From Chitinophaga sp. (GTDB taxonomy: Bacteria; Bacteroidota; Bacteroidia; Chitinophagales; Chitinophagaceae), in NCBI RefSeq assembly GCF_017745275.1, contig NZ_JAGHZS010000008.1:186001-250000 (forward strand): a stretch of DNA of 64,000 nucleotides, written 5' to 3'. Under the pieces are notes generated by a model. It ran no database searches and was not told the origin of the DNA. It saw only the letters and a list, made by a program, of their open reading frames with translations. This document shows positions 16,193-25,407 of this stretch, in pieces (positions within the stretch are counted from its first letter, which is position 1; each line of letters starts with the position of its first letter). A program made the translations under genes and the position numbers.

Positions 16193-19100
16193 TTACATAT
16201 TTCTGCGGTATTGTCCGCCTACTTCATAGAGTGCATGTGTGATTTGTCCGAGAGAACAGTGTTTCACGGTTTCCATCAGTTCTGCAAACAGGTTACCATT
16301 GGTAACAGCTACCTGTTGCAACTGCTTTAGTGCCGCAGCACTCTTCTGCTGATGCCTGTGCTGGAAGGCTTCCAGGGTATGTATCTGGAATTCTTTTTCC
16401 TCAGTGGTAGAGCGGATTACTTCTGCCGGAATAATGGTTGGAGAACCATTTTTATTCAGGAAGGTATTTACGCCTACAATCGGGAATTCGCCGGTATGTT
16501 TGAGGGATTCATAATACAGGCTTTCTTCCTGTATTTTATTCCGCTGATACATTCTTTCCATAGCGCCTAACACGCCACCACGTTCGGTGATGCGGTTAAA
16601 CTCACTGAGTACGGCTTCTTCCACCAGGTCTGTCAGCTCTTCAATGAAGAAGGCGCCCTGTATTGGGTTTTCGTTCTTAGCAGTCCCTAATTCGCGGTTG
16701 ATGATTAACTGGATGGCCATTGCACGTCTTACACTTTCTTCTGTAGGCGTGGTAATCGCTTCATCGTAGGCATTGGTATGCAGGGAGTTACAGTTATCGT
16801 AGATGGCATACAAGGCTTGCAGCGTGGTGCGGATATCGTTGAAATCAATTTCCTGCGCGTGCAAACTGCGGCCGGATGTCTGGATATGATATTTCAGCTT
16901 CTGTGAGCGGTCGTTTCCTTTGTACTTATACTTGATGGCTTTGGCCCAGATGCGACGGGCTACACGGCCTATTACCGCATATTCAGGATCCATACCATTG
17001 CTGAAGAAGAACGACAGGTTAGGTGCGAAATCATCGATATTCATGCCACGGCTCAGGTAGTACTCTACATAAGTAAATCCATTGGCCAGTGTAAAGGCCA
17101 ACTGTGTAATGGGATTAGCTCCTGCTTCCGCAATGTGGTAACCGGAGATACTTACTGAGTAGAAGTTACGCACCTTCTCCCTGATGAAATATTCCTGCAC
17201 ATCACCCATTAATTTCAGGGCGAACTCGGTAGAGAAGATGCAGGTATTTTGTGCCTGGTCTTCTTTCAGGATATCGGCTTGTACCGTACCGCGCACGGTA
17301 CTCAGCGCATGGGCTTTTATTTTTTCGTAAACATCACGCTCCAGTACTTCTTCTCCGGAGATGCCAAGCAGGTTGAGTCCCAGACCATCATTGCCTGCTG
17401 GCAGGTCGCCATTGTAATGTGGCAACGGATGATCTTTGAACTTTGTTTTTATCAGGGCCTGTACTTTTTCCGTGAGGCCATTTTCTTTGATGTATTTTTC
17501 GCACTGCTGATCAATAGCGGCATTCATAAAAAATGCCAGCAAGATGGGCGCCGGGCCATTGATCGTCATCGACACGGAGGTCTTGGGATCGCAGAGATCA
17601 AAGCCGCTGTATAATTTTTTAGCATCATCTACGGTAGCGATGCTCACACCGGAATTACCTACTTTACCGTAGATGTCTGGTCTTACTGCAGGATCTTCGC
17701 CGTAGAGTGTTACGCTGTCGAATGCAGTAGACAACCGCTTTGCCGGCTGATCCAGGGATACGTAGTGGAAACGTTTATTGGTTCTTTCCGGACCACCCTC
17801 TCCTGCGAACATGCGGGTAGGATCTTCTCCTTCTCTTTTCAGCGGGAATACACCGGCAGCATAAGGGAATTCGCCAGGCAGATTTTCGGTGAGCTGCCAA
17901 CGCAGGATATCACCCCAATCTTTATACTTCGGTAAACTCACCTTTGGAATTCTGCTATGGCTGAGGCTTTCAGAGAAGAGTGGTAATTTAATCACCTTAT
18001 CCCTTACCTGGAATTCGTAAAAATCAGCGGTATATTTTTGTTGCAGGGCAGGCCATTCGTCCAGCAGCTTTTTGCATTCCGGATGCAGGGATTTCTCCAG
18101 GTGTGCTTTCACATCTGCGAGCGAGTCTGCCAGTTGAGGCTGTAAAGCGATTACACCCGCGATCTGGTACAGTTGACTGGCAATTTTACATTGCTCGTCG
18201 GTGAACTTGCTGTAGTCGCCAATGGCTTCTGCTATTTCAGCGAGGTAGCGTACCCGTGCCGGCGGAATGATCTGTGATTTGGTAGAAGTAGACTTCACGC
18301 TTTCATGTGCCATCGGGCCAAAACTGGCGCCTGTCTTCTCTTCTACTTTTTCCATCACTCTTTCAAACAGCAGGTTGATACCTGGGTCATTGAATTGTGA
18401 AGCAATGGAACCTACTACCGGCAGGGATTCTTCTTTGGCATCCCAGAGACCGTGGTTACGTTTATATTGTTTACGTACATCGTGCAGGGCATCGAGGGCG
18501 CCGGCTTTGTCGAATTTATTGATGGCAATCACATCAGCGTAGTCCAACATGTTGATTTTCTCCAACTGGGATGCAGCGCCATACTCCGGCGTCATCACAT
18601 AGAGGGATACATCGCAATAGTCGGTGATAGCGGTATCGCTTTGACCAATACCGGATGTTTCCAGGATAATAAAGTCGAAAGCTGCCAGTTTGCAGATGTC
18701 GATAGCTTCCTGTATATGTTCGCTGATGGCTTTATCGCTTTCGCGGGTAGCCAGGGAGCGCATGTAGGCGCGTGGGTGATGAATGGAGTTCATGCGGATA
18801 CGATCACCGAGCAAAGCGCCGCCTGTCTTCTTTTTAGAAGGATCTACCGAAATCACCGCCACCGTTTTATCCGTGCTGTGATTCAGGTAGCGGCGTACCA
18901 GTTCATCGGTAACGCTACTTTTACCAGCGCCGCCGGTGCCGGTAATACCCAGTACGGGTGATTTCTCCGGGTTATCTGCTGTGTGGGTGATATGTGCTTC
19001 GCCCTCATTCACGGTAACGGCCGTTCTGGCCTTCTGTCCTTTGAGCAGTGCTACCGGCAGATCATTTTCAGCGAGGCTGATAGATCGTGCAATGATTTTA

Positions 19101-19591
19101 GGGTTTTTCTCTTTTTGCAGTTGCGGGATGTCTTCCACATTGCCGCCGGCAGTGAGTGGTGTTACCGCAATATCACATTGGCGGATCAGGTCTTCGATCA
19201 TGCCTTCCAGGCCCATTTGGCGGCCATCGTCCGGGGAATAGAGCCGGGCAATGCCGTATGCATGCAGTTCTTCAATTTCTACCGGCAGGATGGTGCCGCC
19301 ACCTCCTCCAAAGATTTTAATATGACCACAACCTTTCTGCTGCAGCAAATCATACATATACTTGAAGAACTCTACGTGTCCTCCCTGGTAGGAAGTGACC
19401 GCGATGCCTTGTGCATCTTCCTGTATAGCACAGTCTACAATTTCAGCAGCGGAGCGGTTATGCCCCAGGTGAATCACCTCGGCGCCCTTGGCCTGCATAA
19501 TGCGGCGCATAATATTGATGGCCGCATCATGACCATCAAATAAAGCAGCTGCCGTTACAATACGAACCTTATGTTGTGGTGTATAAGACAT
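16193..19591 (-). CDS. icmF: Fused B12-dependent acyl-CoA mutase with G-protein chaperone (IcmF type)
   Basis: 1132 residues in one chain. The order is: an N-terminal cobalamin-binding domain (DGHDAAINIMRR, GHVEFFKYM, GGGGGTILPVEIEEL), a MeaI/MeaB-like GTPase (P-loop GTGGAGKS at 218-225, DPSKKKTGGALLGDRIRMN, NKFD) and a C-terminal mutase barrel (TVQADILKEDQAQNT, SISGYHIAEAGANPITQLAFTLANG). This is the IcmF architecture, which interconverts isobutyryl-CoA and n-butyryl-CoA, with some members acting on isovaleryl/pivalyl-CoA; substrate choice cannot be settled here. The fused GTPase gates cofactor loading. The gene appears monocistronic. An inverted repeat of another type lies just upstream of the start. 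Confidence 0.92.
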   Translation of the reverse strand: MSYTPQHKVRIVTAAALFDGHDAAINIMRRIMQAKGAEVIHLGHNRSAAEIVDCAIQEDAQGIAVTSYQGGHVEFFKYMYDLLQQKGCGHIKIFGGGGGTILPVEIEELHAYGIARLYSPDDGRQMGLEGMIEDLIRQCDIAVTPLTAGGNVEDIPQLQKEKNPKIIARSISLAENDLPVALLKGQKARTAVTVNEGEAHITHTADNPEKSPVLGITGTGGAGKSSVTDELVRRYLNHSTDKTVAVISVDPSKKKTGGALLGDRIRMNSIHHPRAYMRSLATRESDKAISEHIQEAIDICKLAAFDFIILETSGIGQSDTAITDYCDVSLYVMTPEYGAASQLEKINMLDYADVIAINKFDKAGALDALHDVRKQYKRNHGLWDAKEESLPVVGSIASQFNDPGINLLFERVMEKVEEKTGASFGPMAHESVKSTSTKSQIIPPARVRYLAEIAEAIGDYSKFTDEQCKIASQLYQIAGVIALQPQLADSLADVKAHLEKSLHPECKKLLDEWPALQQKYTADFYEFQVRDKVIKLPLFSESLSHSRIPKVSLPKYKDWGDILRWQLTENLPGEFPYAAGVFPLKREGEDPTRMFAGEGGPERTNKRFHYVSLDQPAKRLSTAFDSVTLYGEDPAVRPDIYGKVGNSGVSIATVDDAKKLYSGFDLCDPKTSVSMTINGPAPILLAFFMNAAIDQQCEKYIKENGLTEKVQALIKTKFKDHPLPHYNGDLPAGNDGLGLNLLGISGEEVLERDVYEKIKAHALSTVRGTVQADILKEDQAQNTCIFSTEFALKLMGDVQEYFIREKVRNFYSVSISGYHIAEAGANPITQLAFTLANGFTYVEYYLSRGMNIDDFAPNLSFFFSNGMDPEYAVIGRVARRIWAKAIKYKYKGNDRSQKLKYHIQTSGRSLHAQEIDFNDIRTTLQALYAIYDNCNSLHTNAYDEAITTPTEESVRRAMAIQLIINRELGTAKNENPIQGAFFIEELTDLVEEAVLSEFNRITERGGVLGAMERMYQRNKIQEESLYYESLKHTGEFPIVGVNTFLNKNGSPTIIPAEVIRSTTEEKEFQIHTLEAFQHRHQQKSAAALKQLQQVAVTNGNLFAELMETVKHCSLGQITHALYEVGGQYRRNM

Positions 19592-19608
19592 ATAAATAAC
19601 CGGTTTTA

Positions 19609-19707
19609 TTCACGCAACGGAGCAAAGAGGCAAAGACGTAAAGAAAACTTCTTGTATGATCAGGCAGCGCGCTTTGTGCGCTTAACTCCTTTGCTCCTTT
19701 GCGTGAA
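19609..19707. repeat. Intergenic inverted repeat upstream of icmF
   Basis: TTCACGCAACGGAGCAAAG (19609-19627) pairs with CTTTGCTCCTTTGCGTGAA (19689-19707), with one mismatch in 19. Sequence differs from the AAAGC and TAGC elements. The position is within 20 bp of the icmF start codon, in its 5' region rather than at a gene end. Confidence 0.7.
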
Positions 19708-20287
19708 AACGCAAGTTACGGAAAAACCAGCTGAACTGCCGGCATAGCGCGGGTTTCCCCAGAAATAGAATTGATTAAACGAGTTCCTTTTTTTGTTGCA
19801 AATTTTTTAACCGATTCCGAAATCGCTTAGTATTTCCCTAAAACAACTTTCCCCTGTACAATGCCTGTACAAGGGAAAGCGTAAAGTAAGACACAAGGCA
19901 GTAATGCTTAGCAGTCTTATGATTCATAACGTGGAACTATAAAATCAACTATTGATGAATGATTTTGTAGTCAATAAATCTCATTTAGTGGAATTTCTAT
20001 ATACAATAAAATACTGTGAAAAAAATCTTCGTGCGACTCGTCTTTATTTTGGTTTTCTATCCTGAAAATAAGTTGTTTTCTAGGATGTGTATATCTTACA
20101 CAATCTTAATTAAAATTTTGTTAAAAACAAACTTTTTTTTCCTTTCGGTAGAAAATTAACCTTGCAATTTTATAGCAGGGCACAGATAGGCAAACCCTTA
20201 TTGGAAAAGGATTTCCTTCTCACGTAAATGATCAGAAATAAAGTAATGTGAGAATGTGTAGGCTAAAAAAGTACCACCCGGGTGCTA
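19708..20287. other. 580-bp non-coding interval upstream of icmF and downstream of the Nudix gene
   Basis: AT-rich. It contains a hairpin at 19847-19879 (CTTTCCCCTGTACA / TGTACAAGGGAAAG, loop ATGCC) without a T-run. A 36-codon ORF on the plus strand (19955-20065) has no supporting signal. Nothing else is recognised. The length suggests a long icmF leader or a regulatory region. Confidence 0.4.
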
Positions 20288-21007
20288 TCAGAAGCCGATA
20301 CCCAGGTAACGCTTCTTACGTTGTTCGTATTTATCGAAATTAAATTTGTAGAGCTTGGCAGGACGATGCGGTACATCTTCCTCTTCTTCATTCAAATCCA
20401 TCAGTAAATCCATGGATAAAAACTTCTTACGGAAGTTGCGCCGATCCAGTTCCATATCCAATATAGCTTCATAGAGATTTTGCAATTCGCGCAGGGAAAA
20501 CTTGCGGGGTAACAGGTTAAAGCCGATTGGCTGTACCAGCACCTGCTGCTTCAGGCGTTCATGGCAGGTATCCAGTATCTGCTTATGGTCAAAAGCCATC
20601 TCCTGCAGATCTTTTACGCTATGCCAATGCAGTTCATTGTTATGCAGCTTCAGCTCCACATGCTCTATATTAACGAGCGAGTAGTAAGCCACAGTGATCA
20701 CGCGTCCCGCAGGATGCCGCTGAATAGCACCAAAGGTTTGCACCTGTTCCATATACACGTCGTCAAGGCCGGTACGGGCTTTCAATACCCGGTAAGCGGC
20801 TTCGTCCAGCTCTTCGTCCGGCCGTACAATATCGCCCAGCAGCGACCACTTACCTTTGAACTCTTTGAGATCCGACTCAATCAATAATACTTTCAGCTCA
20901 TCGTTGTTAAAGCCAAAGATCACGCAGTCTACAGATATGGCTACTTTGAAGTAATCCTGTATCTCTACAAGATGCGTATTGATGTTCTTGGTGTACATAG
21001 ACATCAT
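20288..21007 (-). CDS. Nudix-fold transcription regulator with winged HTH (AraR/NrtR-like), catalytically inactive
   Basis: 239 residues. A Nudix-fold domain (about 20-150) is followed by a winged-helix domain (about 165-235: NLLPRKFSLRELQNLYEAIL, then NFRKKFLSMDLLM). In the Nudix box the metal-binding REUxEE stretch reads RVLKAR, so the glutamates needed for hydrolysis are gone. Regulators of this build are known in Bacteroidota, for example the Nudix-related arabinose regulator of Bacteroides, and bind a nucleotide-sugar or sugar ligand. The effector here is unknown. The gene is divergent from ligA with a 165-bp gap. Start at 21007, 21004 or 20998 (three in-frame ATGs). Confidence 0.85.
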   Translation of the reverse strand: MMSMYTKNINTHLVEIQDYFKVAISVDCVIFGFNNDELKVLLIESDLKEFKGKWSLLGDIVRPDEELDEAAYRVLKARTGLDDVYMEQVQTFGAIQRHPAGRVITVAYYSLVNIEHVELKLHNNELHWHSVKDLQEMAFDHKQILDTCHERLKQQVLVQPIGFNLLPRKFSLRELQNLYEAILDMELDRRNFRKKFLSMDLLMDLNEEEEDVPHRPAKLYKFNFDKYEQRKKRYLGIGF

Positions 21008-21172
21008 AAGGAACGTGGAATTACAGTAAAACGCGGTTAATGTTGTTCACGTAGAATTATCATCAAATGAAAGAAAAAAATATCACATTTAAAACAAAAA
21101 ACCCTGAATTTTTTAGAGACACATTCCTAACCTGAAAGATAAGTTTAAATTTACGGTTCAGTTTCACATATT

Positions 21173-23287
21173 ATGTACACAAAGGAGATAGAAATAACCC
21201 TGGCGCAGCTGGCCAAAGATCTGCTCAGCCGCTTACAACAGCAACAGCTGTTGCAATCCATTGATGAAACCCTGGACGCACTTCGCCGGGTAATCAGTTA
21301 CAACGACTGGCGTTACTACGTACAAAGCGAACCTGTAATCAGCGATTATGAATATGACCAGCTATTTGCCTGGCTTAAAAAGCTGGAACAGGAACACCCG
21401 GAGCTGATCACCGCCGACTCTCCCACCCAACGCGTTGCTAAAGGCCTCACCAAGGAATTTGTGACCGTACCTCACCTGGTACCGATGCTCAGCCTCGAAA
21501 ACTCCTACAATGCCGATGACCTGCTGGACTGGGACCGCAAAGCCCGTGAAGCTTCCGGCCTGGCGGAGATAGAATACTGCATTGAGCCCAAGTTTGACGG
21601 CGCCAGTATTTCTCTTATCTACGAAAACGACCAACTCACACGTGGCGCCACCCGTGGCGATGGCGTAGCAGGAGAAGATATTACTGTTAACATTAAGCAA
21701 ATCCGCTCTATCCCCCTGTCTGCCAGGTTCTCCAAATACGGCATTCACCAGATAGAAATCCGCGGAGAAGTGCTGATCAATAAAAATACCTTTGCTGCCT
21801 TCAACGAAAAACGTATTGCCGATAACCTTCCACCACTGGCGAATCCACGCAATGCCGCATCCGGCTCCCTCCGGATGGTAGATCCAAATGAAGTGGCAAA
21901 ACGCGGACTCGAAGCTTTTTTATATCACATGAGCTTCCACACCATGAATCCCGGACAAACAGAACCCGCTGCACTGACCACGCATAGCGGTACCCTGGAA
22001 CTATTGTCCACACTCGGCTTCAGAAGCCCTGCCAAAGAAAAGAAAGTAGTAAAAGGAATACAGGCTGTCATCGATCACTGTCTTTGGTTTGAAAATGAAC
22101 GCGACAACCTTCCGTATGAAATAGATGGCATGGTAGTAAAAGTGAATGACTACCAGCTGCAGGATAAACTGGGTATGACCACGCACCACCCACGCTGGGC
22201 CATTGCTTATAAGTTCAAAGCCAGGCAGGCTACCAGTAAGCTACGCGCCGTTGAGTTCCAGGTAGGCCGCACCGGCTCTATTACACCGGTTGCCAAAATT
22301 GATCCCGTACCTATTGGTGGTGTTACCGTAGGTTCCATTTCCCTCTTTAATGAAGAAGTGATTAAGGAAAAAGACCTGAAACTGGGAGATATGGTGCTGG
22401 TTGAAAGAGCAGGAGATGTAATTCCTTATATCGTTAAGTCTGTTGCCGATTTAAGAGATGGTACTGAACAGGATATCGTGTTCCCCACGCACTGCCCGGT
22501 ATGCCACGACAAGCTCGTAAAACCGGCAGAAGAAAGTGTTTGGCGTTGTACCAACATTAACTGTGAAGCACAGGTAGTGGAAAGAATGATTCACTTTGTG
22601 AGCAAAGATGCCATGGACATCAAAAGCTTTGGTGAAAGCAATGTGCGGAAATTCTTTTCATTAGGACTGCTAAAAGAAATTCCAGGTATCTATGAACTGG
22701 ACTTTGAAAAAATAGGGCAACTGGAAGGATTTGGAAAGAAATCACTGACTAACCTGGAAACCGCCATCGCACAGTCTAAAACGCAACCACTGCACCGTTT
22801 GATTTTCGGGTTAGGCATTCGCTACGTAGGTGAAACCACCGCTAAAACACTGGCCAATGCAGTGACACATATCATGGATTTGCAAAACTGGACAGAAGAA
22901 CAAATCCTGGCTTTGGAAGATATAGGTCCTAAAGTAGCTGGTTCTATCCGGTCGTTTTTTGCCAATGCCGATAATATCGCGATGCTGAACAAGCTGGCGG
23001 CATTGGGTATCAACATGGAGAACACCAAAAAATCATCTAACGAATCGGGGAATCTCAGCGGACAAACCTTCCTGTTTACCGGCACCTTGCACAAGCTAAA
23101 ACGTAGTGATGCAGAGGAGCTGGTAGAAAAAGAAGGAGGCAAAATAGTCAGCGGCGTAAGCAGCAAACTCAACTACCTGGTAGTAGGAGAAGAAGCTGGC
23201 AGCAAACTCGAAAAAGCCAAAAAGATCAACACCATTAAAATACTCACAGAAGAAGAATTTATTCAACTGCTGAATATTAACATCTAA
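21173..23287 (+). CDS. ligA: NAD+-dependent DNA ligase LigA
   Basis: 704 residues. The domain order is complete: Ia (YNDWRYYVQSEPVISDYEYDQL), adenylation domain with the nucleotidyl Lys140 in EPKFDGASISL, OB fold (VGRTGSITPVAKIDPVPIGG), a zinc finger with four Cys (CPVC, CTNINC), HhH repeats (LEGFGKKSLTNLETAI, LEDIGPKVAGSI) and a C-terminal BRCT domain (about 628-704). It seals nicks during replication and repair in the cytoplasm. tadA follows after a short inverted repeat on the same strand. The N-terminus is about 20 residues longer than in many homologues. Confidence 0.98.
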   Translation: MYTKEIEITLAQLAKDLLSRLQQQQLLQSIDETLDALRRVISYNDWRYYVQSEPVISDYEYDQLFAWLKKLEQEHPELITADSPTQRVAKGLTKEFVTVPHLVPMLSLENSYNADDLLDWDRKAREASGLAEIEYCIEPKFDGASISLIYENDQLTRGATRGDGVAGEDITVNIKQIRSIPLSARFSKYGIHQIEIRGEVLINKNTFAAFNEKRIADNLPPLANPRNAASGSLRMVDPNEVAKRGLEAFLYHMSFHTMNPGQTEPAALTTHSGTLELLSTLGFRSPAKEKKVVKGIQAVIDHCLWFENERDNLPYEIDGMVVKVNDYQLQDKLGMTTHHPRWAIAYKFKARQATSKLRAVEFQVGRTGSITPVAKIDPVPIGGVTVGSISLFNEEVIKEKDLKLGDMVLVERAGDVIPYIVKSVADLRDGTEQDIVFPTHCPVCHDKLVKPAEESVWRCTNINCEAQVVERMIHFVSKDAMDIKSFGESNVRKFFSLGLLKEIPGIYELDFEKIGQLEGFGKKSLTNLETAIAQSKTQPLHRLIFGLGIRYVGETTAKTLANAVTHIMDLQNWTEEQILALEDIGPKVAGSIRSFFANADNIAMLNKLAALGINMENTKKSSNESGNLSGQTFLFTGTLHKLKRSDAEELVEKEGGKIVSGVSSKLNYLVVGEEAGSKLEKAKKINTIKILTEEEFIQLLNINI

Positions 23288-23305
23288 CTCAGTACTACCA
23301 TTCCC

Positions 23306-23362
23306 GTTAGCTTTTAGCTGTTCCGATCAGCTAAAAGCTAATGGCTAAAAGCTAACAGCTAT
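23306..23362. repeat. TAGC-type intergenic inverted repeat between ligA and tadA
   Basis: GTTAGCTTTTAGCTG (23306-23320) pairs with CAGCTAAAAGCTAAT after a 7-nt loop, then more GCTAAAAGCTAAC units run up to 2 bp before the tadA ATG. It shares the AGCTAAAAGCTAA units with the repeats at 50528 and 60811. Confidence 0.7.
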
Positions 23363-23364
23363 AT

Positions 23365-23802
23365 ATGACCGATGAACATTTTATGCGGCAGGCGTTGCAG
23401 GAAGCACGCAAAGCCTTTGAAGACGGAGAAGTACCTATTGGTGCAGTAGTGGTATTGAACAACCGCATCATTGGCCGTGGATATAATCATGTAGAAAGAT
23501 TAAACGACTGTACCGCCCATGCAGAGATGATTGCCCTTACCGCGGCATTCAATACACTGGGTAGTAAATATTTGATGGAGGCAACATTGTATGTAACTGT
23601 AGAACCTTGTTTGATGTGTGCGGGCGCCCTTTACTGGAGCAAGATTGGAAGGATTGTATATGCGGCGGCAGATGATAAGAACAGCTATCGCAGAGCTACC
23701 GGTGACCGGTCTCCGTTTCATCCTAAAACGAAACTGGAAGCCGGTCCATGCAGCGAAGAAAGTTTACAGTTAATGAAAACTTTCTTTGAACAAAGAAGAT
23801 AG
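23365..23802 (+). CDS. tadA: tRNA adenosine(34) deaminase TadA
   Basis: 145 residues of the cytidine-deaminase fold. HAE (His52, Glu54) and PCLMC (Cys82, Cys85) supply the catalytic zinc site, with EVPIGAVVV and GRGYNHVERLND typical of TadA. It converts A34 to inosine in the anticodon of tRNA-Arg(ACG). The start lies immediately after the TAGC inverted repeat. The stop TAG (23800-23802) abuts the stop of the convergent SPFH gene with no spacer, so there is no room for a terminator between them. Confidence 0.95.
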   Translation: MTDEHFMRQALQEARKAFEDGEVPIGAVVVLNNRIIGRGYNHVERLNDCTAHAEMIALTAAFNTLGSKYLMEATLYVTVEPCLMCAGALYWSKIGRIVYAAADDKNSYRRATGDRSPFHPKTKLEAGPCSEESLQLMKTFFEQRR

Positions 23803-24732
23803 TTATTTCTTGTTGGCGTCCATGATTTTGTTCATACCCATCATTTGTTTCATGGTATGATCCATTCCTTCTGAAGAGCCATCCAGGAAGATGACATTTC
23901 CTTTTGAGTTTTCAGCGAAGTGCTTGATCGCCTCTGTCCACATGGAAAAGAGAATCACAGAGGTATCAAGATTGGCTTGCTGCATTTCTTTAGCAGCCAT
24001 GCTCATACCTTTGGCTACTTCTTCCCGGAATAAAGCCACACCCATACCACGCAACTGAGCGGCCTGGCGCTCTGCTTCCGCGGCAATTTTGATGGCATTA
24101 CCATCTGCTTCTGCTGCTTTGGTTTTGGTGATCAGCAAGGCCTGTCCTTCGTTTTCAGCAGCAGCCTTCAGGTTATTGGATGCTACCACCTGCGCCATAG
24201 ACTTCATGATAACTTCATCAAAAGTGATATCATTCATTTGCAGATCCAGCAGGTGGAAACCCCATTCCTCCAGGGTTTTATCGATCTGCTCTTTTACGTG
24301 TTCGGTAATATCTTTACGCAGGCCCAGTACTTCTGCCTGTCTTTTTGTGGCTACAAATCCGCGGATAGATCCTTCAATAGTGCGTACCAACGCCTGCATG
24401 AAGCTTCTTTCATCCATAAATTTAAAGGCCACATTTTTAAGTGTTTCTTCCTGTTGATTCCACACCGCGTATAACAACATTGCTTTGAAATACACGTTGG
24501 CCTGATCAATTGTAATGGCCTGAAACTCCAGCTCTACGGACCTGTTCTGAACAGATACTCTTTTAAATACCTTTTCAATCACAGGTATTTTAAAGTTAAG
24601 ACCAGGATATAAGACCCGGTTGTATTTTCCGAAGATGGTGGTTACAGCAATGTTTCCCTGTTGTACGGTCACAAAGCACGACATGACAACTGCAAACAGC
24701 AGTATCAAAACAATAAGCAAGTACACATTCAT
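23803..24732 (-). CDS. SPFH / band 7 family membrane protein
   Basis: 309 residues. One N-terminal membrane segment (VYLLIVLILLFAVVMSCFVTV) is followed by a band-7 domain (NIAVTTIFGKYNRVLYPGLNFKIPV) and an Ala/Glu-rich coiled-coil stretch (AAAENEGQALLITKTKAAEADGN). This is the stomatin/prohibitin/flotillin layout; such proteins oligomerise in membrane microdomains and modulate proteases or transporters. The C-terminus is Met-rich. No NfeD or FtsH gene is adjacent. The stop codon touches that of tadA, so the two mRNAs probably overlap at their 3' ends. Confidence 0.88.
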   Translation of the reverse strand: MNVYLLIVLILLFAVVMSCFVTVQQGNIAVTTIFGKYNRVLYPGLNFKIPVIEKVFKRVSVQNRSVELEFQAITIDQANVYFKAMLLYAVWNQQEETLKNVAFKFMDERSFMQALVRTIEGSIRGFVATKRQAEVLGLRKDITEHVKEQIDKTLEEWGFHLLDLQMNDITFDEVIMKSMAQVVASNNLKAAAENEGQALLITKTKAAEADGNAIKIAAEAERQAAQLRGMGVALFREEVAKGMSMAAKEMQQANLDTSVILFSMWTEAIKHFAENSKGNVIFLDGSSEGMDHTMKQMMGMNKIMDANKK

Positions 24733-24882
24733 AGTATATCTGTTTAGATAGGATTTGAGCTAGTAAATATACTGAAAATAAAATGGAGCTAAGGTTGGGG
24801 AAGCTGCAGAAAAGAACAATGGATGAAAGCTGAGCTTAAAAACACAACGAATGAATATTAAAAAAGCTTAGTCAGTGATCCT

Positions 24883-25098
24883 TTATATTCTTTGTTTTCT
24901 TCTGAAGTAGATAAAAACATCATCCAGTTCTATTTGCTTTAACTGATAGGCGAGCCTTGTTCTAAGGTCTTCTGTTTCATCTTTTATTTTCCTGTACTGG
25001 TCTTTCAGGATTTCATAACGAGCTACAATTTCTTCAGCAGAGGCAGTTTCCGCCAGTTGCAAAATATTAAATGCTCTTTCCTCGGTTATCATAGTCAT
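24883..25098 (-). CDS. Small J-domain-like protein without HPD
   Basis: 71 residues from the ATG at 25098 (25092 is also possible; the frame opens further up but is not convincing). AFNILQLAETASAEEIVARYEILKDQYRKI resembles helices I-II of a DnaJ J-domain, with the expected Leu spacing and 'ASAEEI', but no HPD tripeptide is present and the protein ends in a basic FRRKQRI. It may be a degenerate co-chaperone module or simple helical hairpin. No partner is evident; the SPFH gene follows 150 bp downstream on the same strand. Confidence 0.5.
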   Translation of the reverse strand: MTMITEERAFNILQLAETASAEEIVARYEILKDQYRKIKDETEDLRTRLAYQLKQIELDDVFIYFRRKQRI

Positions 25099-25407
25099 AG
25101 GGGGATTTCGGCTAGTTATTTCATACCGGAATGTTGTCAAAAACACTCGTAATATTTATTTCGCAATATTTAATTCACAAAATTAGTGGACTTTGAAAGA
25201 CGGGCAAATACCCAAGCTTGGGTATTTTTGAAAAATTTAGCAAATTTTAGCAAAAATCTTTTTAACAAATCTTTAAGCTAGTCGTAGGTTTAACAGGAAA
25301 GCATTATTTGTAATTACGACTGCTAATGATCGCAGTTAAACGAAAACAAGTGGCATATTTCCAGGTCGAGACAAGGTCAATAACTAATACTATCTTCTCC
25401 TTTCTAC
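25099..25407. other. Intergenic region before the small J-like gene
   Basis: 309 bp, AT-rich, holding the upstream region of the small gene on the left and the end of the PAS-LuxR gene on the right. I see no convincing hairpin, promoter box or ORF. Confidence 0.4.

Noticed and set aside
19955..20065. 36-codon plus-strand ORF upstream of icmF
   Set aside because: No promoter, no terminator and no recognisable motif; AT-rich DNA gives such frames by chance.
20288..21007. Nudix gene as an active hydrolase
   Set aside because: The REUxEE glutamates are replaced (RVLKAR) and a winged HTH follows, so a regulator is far more likely.
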